Numbered from the stretch's first letter, positions 15,900 through 24,246 are shown. The stretch: DNA of 64,000 bases from Fertoeibacter niger (GCF_009380135.2 NZ_WHUT02000002.1:1-64000); one strand, 5' to 3'. Numbers and translations: made by a program. The notes: generated from the sequence alone by a model not told the origin.

Positions 15900-16609
15900 G
15901 CGTCATCCTTTTTCGCAGCCTTGCGCGTGGCCTTTTTCGGGGCCTCGGCTGCGGGCGATTTGGCGGCTTTGGCTGCCTTGGTGGCTGTGGTCTTGGCGGG
16001 CGCAGATTTGGCGGGTTTTGCCGCAACGTCACTGGCAGCCTTTGCCTTTGCGCCGCCGGGCTTGGCTGCGGCAGGCGGCGGGGCGGCAGGCGGCGGGGCG
16101 GCAGGCGGCGGAGAGGCGGCGGGCGGCGGGGCGACATGTTCCGGCGGCACCGGTGCCAGTATCACCGGGTCGGCGGGCACAGCCGCGGGTTCTGCAAGCG
16201 GGGCGGCATCAGCAACCGCGGCAGGGGCGGCCTGCGCCACCGGTGCCGGGTCAGCGGCCGCCTTCTTGGCCGCCTGCGCATCGGCCAAGGCCTGCGTCGC
16301 CGGGCCTTTCGGCAGCGTGGGGCGCGATTTCAGCGGATCCCAGCTTTCGAATTTGGTCGCGGCATCCTTCACCGCATCCAGCCCCATGCCTTTGGCCGAG
16401 GTGGCGGCCTTCAGATCCTTGGCCACATCCTTCACACCGGCCTGGTCGGCCGCATTGTCCATGGCGCGCGAAAATTCGCGGGCCATGCCACGCGCCTTGG
16501 CCGTGAACCGGCCCAGCGTGCGGAACATTTCCGGCAGATCCTTGGGGCCGATGACGATCAGCGCCACCACCCCGATCACCAGAAGCTCGGACATTCCGAT
16601 ATCAAGCAT
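15896..16609 (-). CDS. tatB: Sec-independent protein translocase TatB with long Ala/Pro-rich tail
   Basis: Residues 1-100 are standard Tat[21 protein letters not shown], then [20 protein letters not shown] and an amphipathic helix. The remaining ~140 residues are low-complexity: an Ala/Pro/Val region with tandem [16 protein letters not shown] units (DNA repeats near 16070-16130), then a Lys/Ala-rich end. The family is about 170 residues in E. coli, so the tail is long even for this variable region. TatB links TatC to TatA during export of folded proteins. The first codon lies 30 bases beyond the tatA stop. Confidence 0.92.
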   Translation of the reverse strand: MLDIGMSELLVIGVVALIVIGPKDLPEMFRTLGRFTAKARGMAREFSRAMDNAADQAGVKDVAKDLKAATSAKGMGLDAVKDAATKFESWDPLKSRPTLPKGPATQALADAQAAKKAAADPAPVAQAAPAAVADAAPLAEPAAVPADPVILAPVPPEHVAPPPAASPPPAAPPPAAPPPAAAKPGGAKAKAASDVAAKPAKSAPAKTTATKAAKAAKSPAAEAPKKATRKAAKKDDA

Positions 16610-16639
16610 GTGCGGGGCACTCCGTCGGCGTCAGCCCTG

Positions 16640-16864
16640 TCACACCTTGTCTTTTTCGGTGCCCGGCATTGCGGTTCCGGGCGTCACATCGCGCGTGGCG
16701 ACATCCTGTTCGATCGTGGTGGTTTCTTCCTTCACGCCTTTCTTGAAGGCGGTAATGCCCTTGCCGACCTCGCCCATCAGCGAGGAGATCTTGCCGCGCC
16801 CGAACAGCACCAGCACGACGACAGCGATAAGCAGAAGGCCCGGCAGGCCGATATTGTTGAGCAT
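16640..16864 (-). CDS. tatA: Sec-independent protein translocase TatA
   Basis: The 74-residue protein has one transmembrane helix ([20 protein letters not shown]), the FGRGK hinge and an amphipathic helix [20 protein letters not shown]. An acidic/polar tail follows. TatA polymerises to form the protein-conducting element of the Tat system in the inner membrane. It is the first gene of tatABC-DUF815. Divergent from an HTH regulator gene, it shares a 170-base intergenic region with it. Confidence 0.95.
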   Translation of the reverse strand: MLNNIGLPGLLLIAVVVLVLFGRGKISSLMGEVGKGITAFKKGVKEETTTIEQDVATRDVTPGTAMPGTEKDKV

Positions 16865-16970
16865 GATAGTCTCCCTCGGCGGGGCGGCGGGTCGCCGCGT
16901 TATGGTTCATGCCTCACTTAAGGCCTACGCGCCGGGCGTTCAAAGGCAGAATCGCCTTGGCCCGCGCGCA

Positions 16971-16990
16971 ACTGACAGTATTTTGTCAGT
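16971..16990. promoter_or_regulatory. inverted repeat ACTGACA-N6-TGTCAGT, candidate operator
   Basis: Perfect 7-bp arms (16971-16977 and 16984-16990) lie 44 bases upstream of the HTH regulator start and 106 bases upstream of tatA. The centre GTATTT could be part of a promoter. Symmetry and position suggest autoregulation by the adjacent YafY-type HTH protein. Confidence 0.5.
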
Positions 16991-17034
16991 AAGTCCGGCT
17001 TGACCCTGCCACCGCCGCCCCGCAGGCTGTGGCC

Positions 17035-17391
17035 ATGAAACGCGATGACCGGCTGTTCGACCTGATCCAGATGATGCGCGACGGGCGGCTGCACACGGCT
17101 GCCGAACTGGCGCGCGCGCTGGGGGTATCAACCCGCACGATCTGGCGCGACATGGCGGTGATGGCGGCCACCGGCCTGCCGGTGACGGGCGAACGCGGGC
17201 TGGGCTACATCCTGCGCTCGCCCATCGTGCTGCCGCCGATGATGATGACGCATGACGAGCTGGAGGCGCTGGCCGAGGGCTTGCGCCACGTGGGCGAGGA
17301 TGAGGCCAACCCCCGCGCACGCGCCGCAAAAAGCCTGCTGGTGAAGGTGACAACCCTGCTGCCGCAAGCGGGAATAGAGGGCGAAGGCTGA
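17035..17391 (+). CDS. YafY/DeoR-type HTH regulator lacking a WYL effector domain
   Basis: The 118-residue product starts at ATG 17035 (a GTG two codons upstream is possible). An HTH_11 winged helix occupies residues 1-65 (RLFDLIQMMRDGRLHTAAEL and ARALGVSTRTIWRDMAVM). It is followed by the typical post-HTH helices VLPPMMMTHDELEALAEGLR. Full-length YafY-type regulators of about 230-320 residues carry a WYL ligand domain next, but here the protein ends. Short versions of this kind occur, so it may be natural. It could bind the ACTGACA inverted repeat just upstream. Confidence 0.75.
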   Translation: MKRDDRLFDLIQMMRDGRLHTAAELARALGVSTRTIWRDMAVMAATGLPVTGERGLGYILRSPIVLPPMMMTHDELEALAEGLRHVGEDEANPRARAAKSLLVKVTTLLPQAGIEGEG

Positions 17392-17393
17392 CC

Positions 17394-17497
17394 CAGAGCA
17401 TGTCCGATGCTGATAGAAGCATCACACATGCTCTGGTTCTTTGTTTGTCGCCTGTCTTTCGACAAAACCGGCTTCCACTTTTGTCGGACAGGCTCTA
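17394..17497. repeat. intergenic palindromic repeat element (AGAGCATGT type)
   Basis: CAGAGCATGT (17394-17403) is mirrored by ACATGCTCTG (17426-17435), forming a 10-bp stem. The sequence goes on with gttTGTCGcctgtctttCGACAaaaccgg and ends ACTTTTGTCGGACAGGCTCT at 17495-17496. AGAGC...GCTCT ends with internal TTTCGACA and CCACTTTTGTCGG blocks are typical of dispersed intergenic repeats in alphaproteobacteria. The right end supplies the stop codon of the neighbouring ABC gene (17495-17497). Confidence 0.6.
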
Positions 17498-18580
17498 CCG
17501 CCCTGCCGGAAACACGAAACAGCGGTCGCGGCGGATCATCAGCCACAGCGCGGTGCCCGGTTTGGGCAGGAACACGTTGGGCACCGAGGCGGTCAGCCGT
17601 GATCCGTCGAAATCCATCGCGAAATCGACCAGACTTTCGCGGCCCAGAAAACGCGCGCGGGTGACAGTGCCGCGCGCCGCCGTACCATCCTGCGGCGTGG
17701 GGTTGGGGCCACGGCCCGCGCGGTCAAAGTCGATCTTGAGATGCTGCGGGCGGATCACGATTTCCACCTCTGCGCCCTCGGCATGGCCGGGGGTCAGGAA
17801 GGCGCCAAAGGGCGTGTTGGTCAGCGCACCGCGCGACGTGCCGCGTATCACGTTGATGTCGCTGAAGAACGCCGCCGCTGCCCGGTCCACCGGCGCGTTG
17901 TAGACATTGTAGGGCGAGCCGCGCTGCACGATGCGGCCCGCGCGCATCAGGGCGATTTCATCACCCATACGCAAAGCCTCGTCGGGTTCATGCGTCACCA
18001 GCAGCACGGCGGTTCCCTCGTCCTTCAGCACCTCCAGCGTGGTGTCGCGGATGCCGTCGCGCAGCCGGTTGTCGAGGCCGGAAAACGGCTCGTCCATCAG
18101 CATGACACGGGGGCGCGGGGCCAGCGCACGGGCCAGCGCCACGCGCTGCTGTTCCCCCCCCGACAGTTGATGCGGGTGTTTGGGGCCAAAGCCGGTCAGG
18201 TTCACCCGCTCCAGCAGCGCATCCACCCGGCGGGCCTTGTAATCGCGCGCGTCGCGCAGGCCGAACCCCACATTCTGCGCCACGGTCATGTGCGGAAACA
18301 GCGCGAAATCCTGAAACATCAGCCCGACAGACCGGGCCTCGGGCGGCAGATGCAGGCCCTGGTCAGCCACCACGCGCCCGTCGATCACCACCCGGCCATT
18401 GTCCAGCGGCTCTACCCCCGCGATCATGCGCAGCGTGGTGGATTTGCCGCAGCCCGACGGTCCGAGAAGGCACGTCACCTGCCCCGCCGCAATCGTCAGT
18501 GACAGGTCATCCACCACCGGCTGCCCGCCAAAGGCGCGGGTCAGGCCGGTGACATGCAGGCGGACAGGCGGGGGCGACAT
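17495..18580 (-). CDS. ferric iron/polyamine-type ABC transporter ATP-binding protein (FbpC/AfuC-like)
   Basis: The 361-residue ATPase has Walker A GPSGCGKSTT (about residues 39-48), Q-loop LMFQDFALFPHM, signature LSGGEQQRVALARAL, Walker B VMLMDEPFSGLD and the H-loop LLVTHEPDEAL. After residue 240 a TOBE-type domain follows (EVEIVIRPQHLKID and a strand-rich tail ending CFVFPAGR). The combination fits the CUT1/iron-type group, most like FbpC. No permease or binding-protein gene is adjacent, so it is an orphan ATPase whose partners must be elsewhere. Its extreme 3' end lies within a repeat element. Confidence 0.8.
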   Translation of the reverse strand: MSPPPVRLHVTGLTRAFGGQPVVDDLSLTIAAGQVTCLLGPSGCGKSTTLRMIAGVEPLDNGRVVIDGRVVADQGLHLPPEARSVGLMFQDFALFPHMTVAQNVGFGLRDARDYKARRVDALLERVNLTGFGPKHPHQLSGGEQQRVALARALAPRPRVMLMDEPFSGLDNRLRDGIRDTTLEVLKDEGTAVLLVTHEPDEALRMGDEIALMRAGRIVQRGSPYNVYNAPVDRAAAAFFSDINVIRGTSRGALTNTPFGAFLTPGHAEGAEVEIVIRPQHLKIDFDRAGRGPNPTPQDGTAARGTVTRARFLGRESLVDFAMDFDGSRLTASVPNVFLPKPGTALWLMIRRDRCFVFPAGR

Positions 18581-18713
18581 GGCAGGCCTTCAATTCTGAC
18601 GGAAAGCATCGGCTATCAGCCGCCGCTTGTGCCGCCATTCACCGGCAAAGGCAAGGCTGCGGCACCGTTGTGCCCGCCCGGATGCCCTGCCCCATCGCAA
18701 GACCGGTCGCGCA

Positions 18714-19493
18714 TCAGAGGGTGACCATCGAGGCCCCGCCATCCAGCAGGATGTTCTGGCCCACGATGAACCCGGCATGCTGCGAGCAAAGGAAAGCGCA
18801 GGCCGCACCGAATTCGGCCGCCGTGCCATAGCGGCGGGCGGGAATGCCGGCCTCGCGCTGCTTGCGCGCCTCGTCCAGCGTGATGCCCTGCGCCTTGGTC
18901 ACGCCGGTATCCAGCGACAACGCGCGGTCAGTGTCATGGATGCCTGGCAACAGGTTGTTGATATTCACACCCAGCGGGGCCACTTGCCGCGCCGTGCCCG
19001 CCACATAGCCGGTCAGCCCGGCGCGGGCCGCGTTCGACAGGCCCAGTTGCGGGATCGGCGATTTCACCGATTGCGAAGTGATGTTCACCACCCTGCCCCA
19101 GCCGCGGTCGATCATCCCCGGCATCAGCGCGGTCATCAGCGCGATGGGGGTCAGCATGTTGGCATCCAGCGCGCGGATGAAATCATCGCGCGTCCAGTTC
19201 TGCCAGGTGCCGGGGGGCGGGCCACCGGCATTCGTCACCAGAATATCCACCGCGCCCGCCGCCGCCAGAACCTCGGCCCGGCCTGCCTCGGTGGTGATGT
19301 CGGCGGCTGCCGTGGTCACCTGCACGTTCCAGCGGCTGCGGATCTCGGCGGCCGTCGCCTCCAGCGCATCAACCCCGCGCGCGTTCAGCACCAGATCGAC
19401 GCCCGCCTCGGCCAGTGCCATGGCGCAACCGCGCCCCAGACCCTTGGAGGCTGCCGTGACCAGCCCCCGTTTGCCGCGAATTCCCAGATCCAT
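18714..19493 (-). CDS. SDR family oxidoreductase (FabG-like) without canonical YxxxK
   Basis: The 259-residue Rossmann protein has the cofactor motif VTAASKGLGRGCA (TGxxxGxG type), NAGGPPPGTWQNW and the strand VVNITSQSVKSPI. At the position of the YxxxK catalytic pair it has LSNAARAGLTG. A recognised SDR subgroup has SNxxR there, so this is a family trait rather than damage. ATG 19493 is preferred because AAAGGGG lies six bases upstream of it; ATG 19499 is too close. The substrate is unknown. It stands alone between an ABC ATPase and a Hint protein gene. Confidence 0.8.
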   Translation of the reverse strand: MDLGIRGKRGLVTAASKGLGRGCAMALAEAGVDLVLNARGVDALEATAAEIRSRWNVQVTTAAADITTEAGRAEVLAAAGAVDILVTNAGGPPPGTWQNWTRDDFIRALDANMLTPIALMTALMPGMIDRGWGRVVNITSQSVKSPIPQLGLSNAARAGLTGYVAGTARQVAPLGVNINNLLPGIHDTDRALSLDTGVTKAQGITLDEARKQREAGIPARRYGTAAEFGAACAFLCSQHAGFIVGQNILLDGGASMVTL

Positions 19494-19776
19494 GCCCATC
19501 CCCTTTGCCGGTTGCAGCCATGGCATACCAGCCCGCGCGACCGGGCGAAAGCCGACCCTCCCGCGCGGCACGGCGATTCGCCCCGCAGGGGTTCGGCCTT
19601 GGCCATCGCCCAAGCGAGAAACAATACCGGCTGCCGGGCCGGCCCGTTTCCGGGTGCTGCGCAGTCGGCGGCATTGCTTGACGGACCAATCAATTTCTTG
19701 CTAACCGTTTTCAGGCTTGGTGGGGACCGGGCTGTCGGGTAACGACGGCCTGTATCGCTTTCCCGGATCGCCCCGC

Positions 19777-20808
19777 ATGAAGATCGACACCGCATTGACC
19801 GACAACGCCAACCTTCCCGGACATGCCTGCCAGCTGTTCCGGGCGGAAGACATCTATGTCTGCGCCGGGGCCAACATGGGCGATGTGCTGGGCGAGGCCG
19901 ATGATGTCTGCCCGGGTGACAGTTACGAGCTTGCCGACGATGCCAGCCCGCAGCGGCTGGTGGTGGCATGGACGCATGACAGCGGCACCCCCCGCGTGGC
20001 CCAGCAATCCGGTATCGGCAGCCCCGGCGACCCTGTGACGCTGTCGGGCCGTTACACGCTGATGGCCCCCGATGGCGACAAGGTGGAACTGGTGCTCTTG
20101 CGGCTGGAAGGGGCGCGCGGGGGCCTCTATGTGCTGCCGCTGTCGCCGATGGGCGCGCGCACCGAATACACATTGCTGAAGGTGGAGGAGGCTCCCAGCG
20201 CCACCCGCCTGTCTGATCTTTTGTGCGTGTCCTTTGCACGCGGCACGATGATCACCCTGGCCGATGGCAGCCAGCGCATGATCGACACGCTGGAGCCGGG
20301 GCAAAAGCTGCTGACCCGCGACCATGGCGCGCAGCCGATCCGCTGGGTGGGGCGGGCGACCCTGCGCGCCGTGGGGGCTTTTGCCCCAGTGGTGATTTCA
20401 CGCGGGGCTTTGGGCAATGCGGGCGACCTGATCGTCAGCCAACACCACCGGATGTTCCTTTACCAGCGCGACCGGCTGGTGGGGCAGCGCACCTCTGAAC
20501 TGCTGGTGCAGGCCAAGCATCTGGTGAACCGCGACACGATTTTCCTGCGCGAGGGCGGGTTTGTCGATTACTTCAGCCTGGTGTTCGACCGGCACGAGAT
20601 CATCTATGCCGAGGGCATCCCCGCCGAAAGCCTGATGGTGAACGACGCGACGGTGTCACGCCTGCCCCCCGAGCTGGCGGATGAGGTAAAGGCCCGCTTC
20701 CCTGGCCTCAGCCAGAACCAGCATTTCGGAACGGAAGCGACGCGGCAGTTGCTCGACATGATCTGGGCAGCCCCGACGCGGCAGTTTGGAAGGGGTGGGG
20801 GGCGGTAG
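19777..20808 (+). CDS. Hint (Hedgehog/intein) domain protein
   Basis: The 343-residue protein has an N-terminal beta-rich region (residues 1-140). A Hint_2-type domain follows from about 150 (SFARGTMITLADGSQRMIDT, then LEPGQKLLTRDHGAQPIRWV). The conserved SQHHRMFL block is present, as is an EGIPAESLMVN end. The residue that is normally the nucleophilic Cys directly before F-x-x-G-T is Ser152 here; a Cys lies two residues earlier. Such proteins are abundant in Rhodobacterales, often with calcium-binding or adhesin parts, and are thought to self-process. The start at 19777 is chosen over a TTG at 19717. Confidence 0.8.
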   Translation: MKIDTALTDNANLPGHACQLFRAEDIYVCAGANMGDVLGEADDVCPGDSYELADDASPQRLVVAWTHDSGTPRVAQQSGIGSPGDPVTLSGRYTLMAPDGDKVELVLLRLEGARGGLYVLPLSPMGARTEYTLLKVEEAPSATRLSDLLCVSFARGTMITLADGSQRMIDTLEPGQKLLTRDHGAQPIRWVGRATLRAVGAFAPVVISRGALGNAGDLIVSQHHRMFLYQRDRLVGQRTSELLVQAKHLVNRDTIFLREGGFVDYFSLVFDRHEIIYAEGIPAESLMVNDATVSRLPPELADEVKARFPGLSQNQHFGTEATRQLLDMIWAAPTRQFGRGGGR

Positions 20809-20827
20809 AGGGCTTTCTGCCTGAGCG

Positions 20828-21106
20828 CTATTCGCCGTCGTCAAATGCACCCTCGAAAAAGGTGCCTTTAGTCCCCGTTTCTTTCCGCGTGCACAAAAAA
20901 GACTCGCGGGTTCTCACGATCCTACCGCTAACTTGGCTGGGCTTGTCAGTGAAAATCTGTAATTCGCTTTTGTTGTATGCTTTAATAGCGGCGAGGCAAG
21001 CCTGCATTGTCGCAAATTCACCTCTACGCCAATCTGCATGGGCAGTTCCCGCAAGCGCAGCAAGCCCAATCAGCGCGGCAACCATCACAATAAAAATCCG
21101 ATCCAT
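20828..21106 (-). CDS. small exported hypothetical protein in AT-rich patch
   Basis: This 92-residue protein starts at ATG 21106 with AGGA upstream. It has a signal peptide (IFIVMVAALIGLAALAGTAHA-DW) and a short mature part with two Cys (QACLA and FLCTRK), a possible disulfide. The gene and its upstream region (about 20860-21240) are visibly richer in A and T than the flanks, with codons such as TTA, ATT and AAA. That may indicate recent acquisition. No family recognised. Confidence 0.6.
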   Translation of the reverse strand: MDRIFIVMVAALIGLAALAGTAHADWRRGEFATMQACLAAIKAYNKSELQIFTDKPSQVSGRIVRTRESFLCTRKETGTKGTFFEGAFDDGE

Positions 21107-21253
21107 AATGATCCTAAAGGTTTTCGCCATTTGAAAGACGGTCAATAGTAGAATGTAGCCCCGTTTATGTCCTATGTCGCGTTAAAAAGTTTAATTGGCT
21201 GAGATTCCTGTCGTATAGTAACTGTTCAATTAACTAACGGTGTTGTCCCCCCT

Positions 21254-22003
21254 TCACCCCGGCAACGTCACCACAATCGCCCCCCGGTCCGTCGCCACCA
21301 CCGTATGCTCATACTGCACCACCGGCGCGGGCGGGTCGCTGTAAAGCGTCCAGTCGTCGGCCCCGCCCCTCGCCCAGACCCCGCCGCGCGAGAGGAAGGG
21401 TTCCACCGTCAGCACCAGACCCCGGTGCATGCGGCGTTTGTCGCCGCGGGTGGGCCAGGTGGGCACCTCTGCCGGGTCTTCGTGCAGCGCGCGGCCGACG
21501 CCGTGGCTGGCGAGGTTCCGGATCAGCGTATAGCCCTGCGCCTGTGCGAACCGCCCGATGGCATGGCCGATGCCTGCCAGCGGCCTGTCATGGCCCACCT
21601 GCGCAATGCCGATCTGCATGGCGCGCTTGCCATCCCGGCACAGCCGGTCAAGCGAGGGGCGCACTGGCCCCAGCCGGAATGTGGCCCCGGTATCGGCGAA
21701 AAAACCGTCCTTGCTGGCCGACACGTCGATGTTCACCAGATCGCCCACCGCAAGAACGCGGTCGCCCGGAATGCCATGGGCAATCTCCTCGTTCACGCTG
21801 ATGCAGGTGGCGCCGGGGAAATCATAGGTGGCCTCGGGCGCAGACACCGCGCCCTCGCGCTCCAGCAGCGCGCGGCCGATGTCATCCAGTTCCCGCGTGG
21901 TCATGCCGGGCTCCATCGCGCGGGCCATGGCCTGCATGGTATTGGCCACGATGCGGCCAATGGCGCGCAGCCCGTGCAGTTCGTCGTCATGGTTGATCGT
22001 CAT
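21254..22003 (-). CDS. map: type I methionine aminopeptidase
   Basis: The 249-residue enzyme carries the MetAP metal ligands: Asp in NIDVSASKDGFFADTGATF (two Asp), His in NLASHGVGRALHEDP, Glu in VLTVEPFLS and Glu in VQYEHTVV. It removes the initiator Met from nascent proteins. The start ATG 22003 gives MTINHDDELHGLRAIGRIVA, the usual N-terminus; the upstream frame is not coding. The sequence context (next to a SnoaL-like gene and an AT-rich patch) differs from the usual ribosomal or sfsA/radC-linked map, so it may be a secondary copy. Confidence 0.88.
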   Translation of the reverse strand: MTINHDDELHGLRAIGRIVANTMQAMARAMEPGMTTRELDDIGRALLEREGAVSAPEATYDFPGATCISVNEEIAHGIPGDRVLAVGDLVNIDVSASKDGFFADTGATFRLGPVRPSLDRLCRDGKRAMQIGIAQVGHDRPLAGIGHAIGRFAQAQGYTLIRNLASHGVGRALHEDPAEVPTWPTRGDKRRMHRGLVLTVEPFLSRGGVWARGGADDWTLYSDPPAPVVQYEHTVVATDRGAIVVTLPG

Positions 22004-22173
22004 TCCCGGCCTCGTCGCAAAAGCAGCAGGCTGGCTGCATACCATCATCGCGCGGGATTGTCCCGCACAACCAAGGCCATGCACCACCCCCCGAATCACA
22101 GCCCGTTCCTGAACATGCAAACGGGCAGCCCTGCCAAGGCTGCCCGGCACTGTGGGTTCATGCGGCGAAGCGA

Positions 22174-22536
22174 TCAGTTGTAGAAAAATTCCTCACGCAC
22201 GATCTTGCCGTCCTTGACGTGGTAGATCGCCACTTCGTGCATGCTGAAGGGCTTGTTGTCGGCCTTGCTGATGCCCTCGGCGGTGAAGATCACGGCAAAG
22301 CTGCTGTCCCCATGCAGGAACGGCCCTTCAACCGTGCCGCCGGTCATGGTGTTTTCGTCATCCCACCACTGGTGCTTGGCGTCGATCCCGGCAAGGCCAT
22401 GGATTTCGCGACCATCGCCCATATCGATCGCCTCGACCGAAACGGCATCGGCGGCATAGAGTTTCTGCAGATTGGCGCGGACGCGGCCCTCGCGGCAACC
22501 CGCGACCAGTTCATTGGCGATTTCTGAAAGTGTCAT
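22174..22536 (-). CDS. SnoaL-like / NTF2-fold protein
   Basis: The 120-residue protein starting MTLSEIANELV (GGAGGTTCAC before the ATG) has the alpha+beta cone pattern of SnoaL-like proteins. An N-terminal helix is followed by YAADAVSVEAIDMGDG-EIHG, then strands ending VAIYHVKDGKIVREEFFYN. The family includes ketosteroid isomerase-like enzymes and ligand-binding proteins; no catalytic set can be assigned. The ATG at 22548 would add four residues but has a worse ribosome site. Confidence 0.75.
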   Translation of the reverse strand: MTLSEIANELVAGCREGRVRANLQKLYAADAVSVEAIDMGDGREIHGLAGIDAKHQWWDDENTMTGGTVEGPFLHGDSSFAVIFTAEGISKADNKPFSMHEVAIYHVKDGKIVREEFFYN

Positions 22537-22647
22537 GTGAACCTCCATTGATGTTCCGTTAATGTTCTCATGCTACCCTTGTCAGATAACGGTTTCAAGA
22601 CAGTTGGCAGAGTTGCGCAGAAAGTTGCGCCGCCCTATACGACGCGC

Positions 22648-24246
22648 ATGCTTGACAACCGCCCCCCCCTGCCGCCCGAGATTGCCCGCCGCCGGACCTT
22701 TGCGATCATCTCGCATCCCGACGCCGGGAAAACCACGCTGACCGAAAAGTTCCTGCTGTTTGGCGGCGCGATCCAGATGGCGGGCCAGGTGCGCGCCAAG
22801 GGCGAGGCGCGGCGCACGCGGTCAGACTTCATGCAGATGGAAAAGGACCGGGGCATTTCGGTGTCGGCCTCGGCCATGTCGTTCGATTTCCGGCAGTATC
22901 GCTTCAATCTGGTCGACACACCCGGCCACAGCGACTTTTCCGAGGATACCTATCGCACGCTGACCGCCGTGGATGCCGCGATCATGGTGATCGACGGGGC
23001 CAAGGGGGTGGAGAGCCAGACGCGCAAGCTGTTCGAGGTCTGCCGCCTGCGCGACCTGCCGATCCTGACCTTCTGCAACAAGATGGACCGCGAATCGCGC
23101 GACACGTTCGAGATCATTGACGAGATCCAGCAGAACCTGGCCATCGACGTGGCCCCGGCCTCGTGGCCCATAGGCACGGGCCGCGAGTTCATCGGCTGCT
23201 ATGACATCCTGCATGACCGGCTGGAACTGATGGACCGCGCCGACCGCAACCGCGTGGCCGAAACCATCGCCATCAACGGCCTGGCCGACCCCAAGCTGGC
23301 CGAACACATCCCCGCCGACCTGTTGGCCAAATTGCTGGAGGATCTGGAGATGGTCAGCGCCCTGCTGCCCGCCTTCAACCGCCAGAGCTTCCTTGAAGGG
23401 CACATGACGCCGATCTGGTTCGGTTCTGCCATCAATTCCTTCGGTGTGAAGGAACTGATGGACGGTATGGGCGAATACGGCCCCGAACCGCAGGTGCAAA
23501 AGGCCAAGGAGCGCGGCGTGGCGCCCGAGGAGGAATCCGTCACAGGCTTCGTGTTCAAGGTGCAGGCCAACATGGACCCCAAGCACCGCGACCGCGTGGC
23601 CTTCGTGCGCCTGTCGTCCGGGCATTTCGAGCGTGGCATGAAGCTGGTGCATGTGCGGTCAAAGAAACCCATGGCCGTCAGCAACCCCGTGATGTTCCTG
23701 GCCGCCGACCGCGAACTGGCCGAAGAGGCCTGGGCGGGTGACATCATCGGCATCCCGAACCACGGGCAATTGCGCATCGGTGATGCGCTGACCGAAGGCG
23801 AGGCGCTGCACTTCACCGGCATTCCGTCTTTCGCGCCGGAACTGTTGCAAAACATCCGCGCGGGCGACCCGATGAAGGCCAAGCATCTGGAAAAGGCGCT
23901 GATGCAATTTGCCGAGGAAGGGGCCGCCAAGGTGTTCAAGCCGATGATCGGCTCGGGCTATATCGTGGGGGTCGTGGGCGCGCTGCAATTCGACGTGCTG
24001 GCCAGCCGGATCGAACTGGAATATTCGCTGCCCGTGCGGTTCGAGGGGTCAAACTTCACCTCGGCCCGCTGGGTGACGGGTCCGCGCGCGGCGGTGGATG
24101 CGTTCATCAACGTGAACAAGGGCCACATCGCGCAGGACAGCGATGGCGACACCGTGTTCCTGACCCGCCTGCAATGGGATATCGACCGGGTGGGCCGCGA
24201 CCACCCCGAGGTGCGGCTGACGGCGACGAAAGAGATGATGGTGTAA
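22648..24246 (+). CDS. prfC: peptide chain release factor 3
   Basis: The 532-residue GTPase has Walker A SHPDAGKTTL, the switch segment with DTPGHSDFSEDTYRTL, and NKMDRESRD. RF3-specific sequence follows (EFIGCYDIL, MTPIWFGSAINSFGV). RF3 recycles RF1/RF2 from the ribosome after peptide release. The length matches the family (about 529). The real start is ATG 22648 (MLDNRPPLPPEIARRRTFAI); the frame upstream is non-coding. It is transcribed alone, divergently from the SnoaL-like gene. Confidence 0.95.
   Translation: MLDNRPPLPPEIARRRTFAIISHPDAGKTTLTEKFLLFGGAIQMAGQVRAKGEARRTRSDFMQMEKDRGISVSASAMSFDFRQYRFNLVDTPGHSDFSEDTYRTLTAVDAAIMVIDGAKGVESQTRKLFEVCRLRDLPILTFCNKMDRESRDTFEIIDEIQQNLAIDVAPASWPIGTGREFIGCYDILHDRLELMDRADRNRVAETIAINGLADPKLAEHIPADLLAKLLEDLEMVSALLPAFNRQSFLEGHMTPIWFGSAINSFGVKELMDGMGEYGPEPQVQKAKERGVAPEEESVTGFVFKVQANMDPKHRDRVAFVRLSSGHFERGMKLVHVRSKKPMAVSNPVMFLAADRELAEEAWAGDIIGIPNHGQLRIGDALTEGEALHFTGIPSFAPELLQNIRAGDPMKAKHLEKALMQFAEEGAAKVFKPMIGSGYIVGVVGALQFDVLASRIELEYSLPVRFEGSNFTSARWVTGPRAAVDAFINVNKGHIAQDSDGDTVFLTRLQWDIDRVGRDHPEVRLTATKEMMV

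Noticed and set aside
16070-16130. Closely spaced repeats that might suggest a CRISPR or satellite
   Set aside because: They are in-frame codon repeats for the Pro/Ala tail of TatB; no spacer structure.
15498-17003. 501-codon plus-strand frame over tatC/tatB/tatA
   Set aside because: Its Gly/Ala repeats are the reverse complement of the TatB Pro/Ala repeats; no independent coding evidence.
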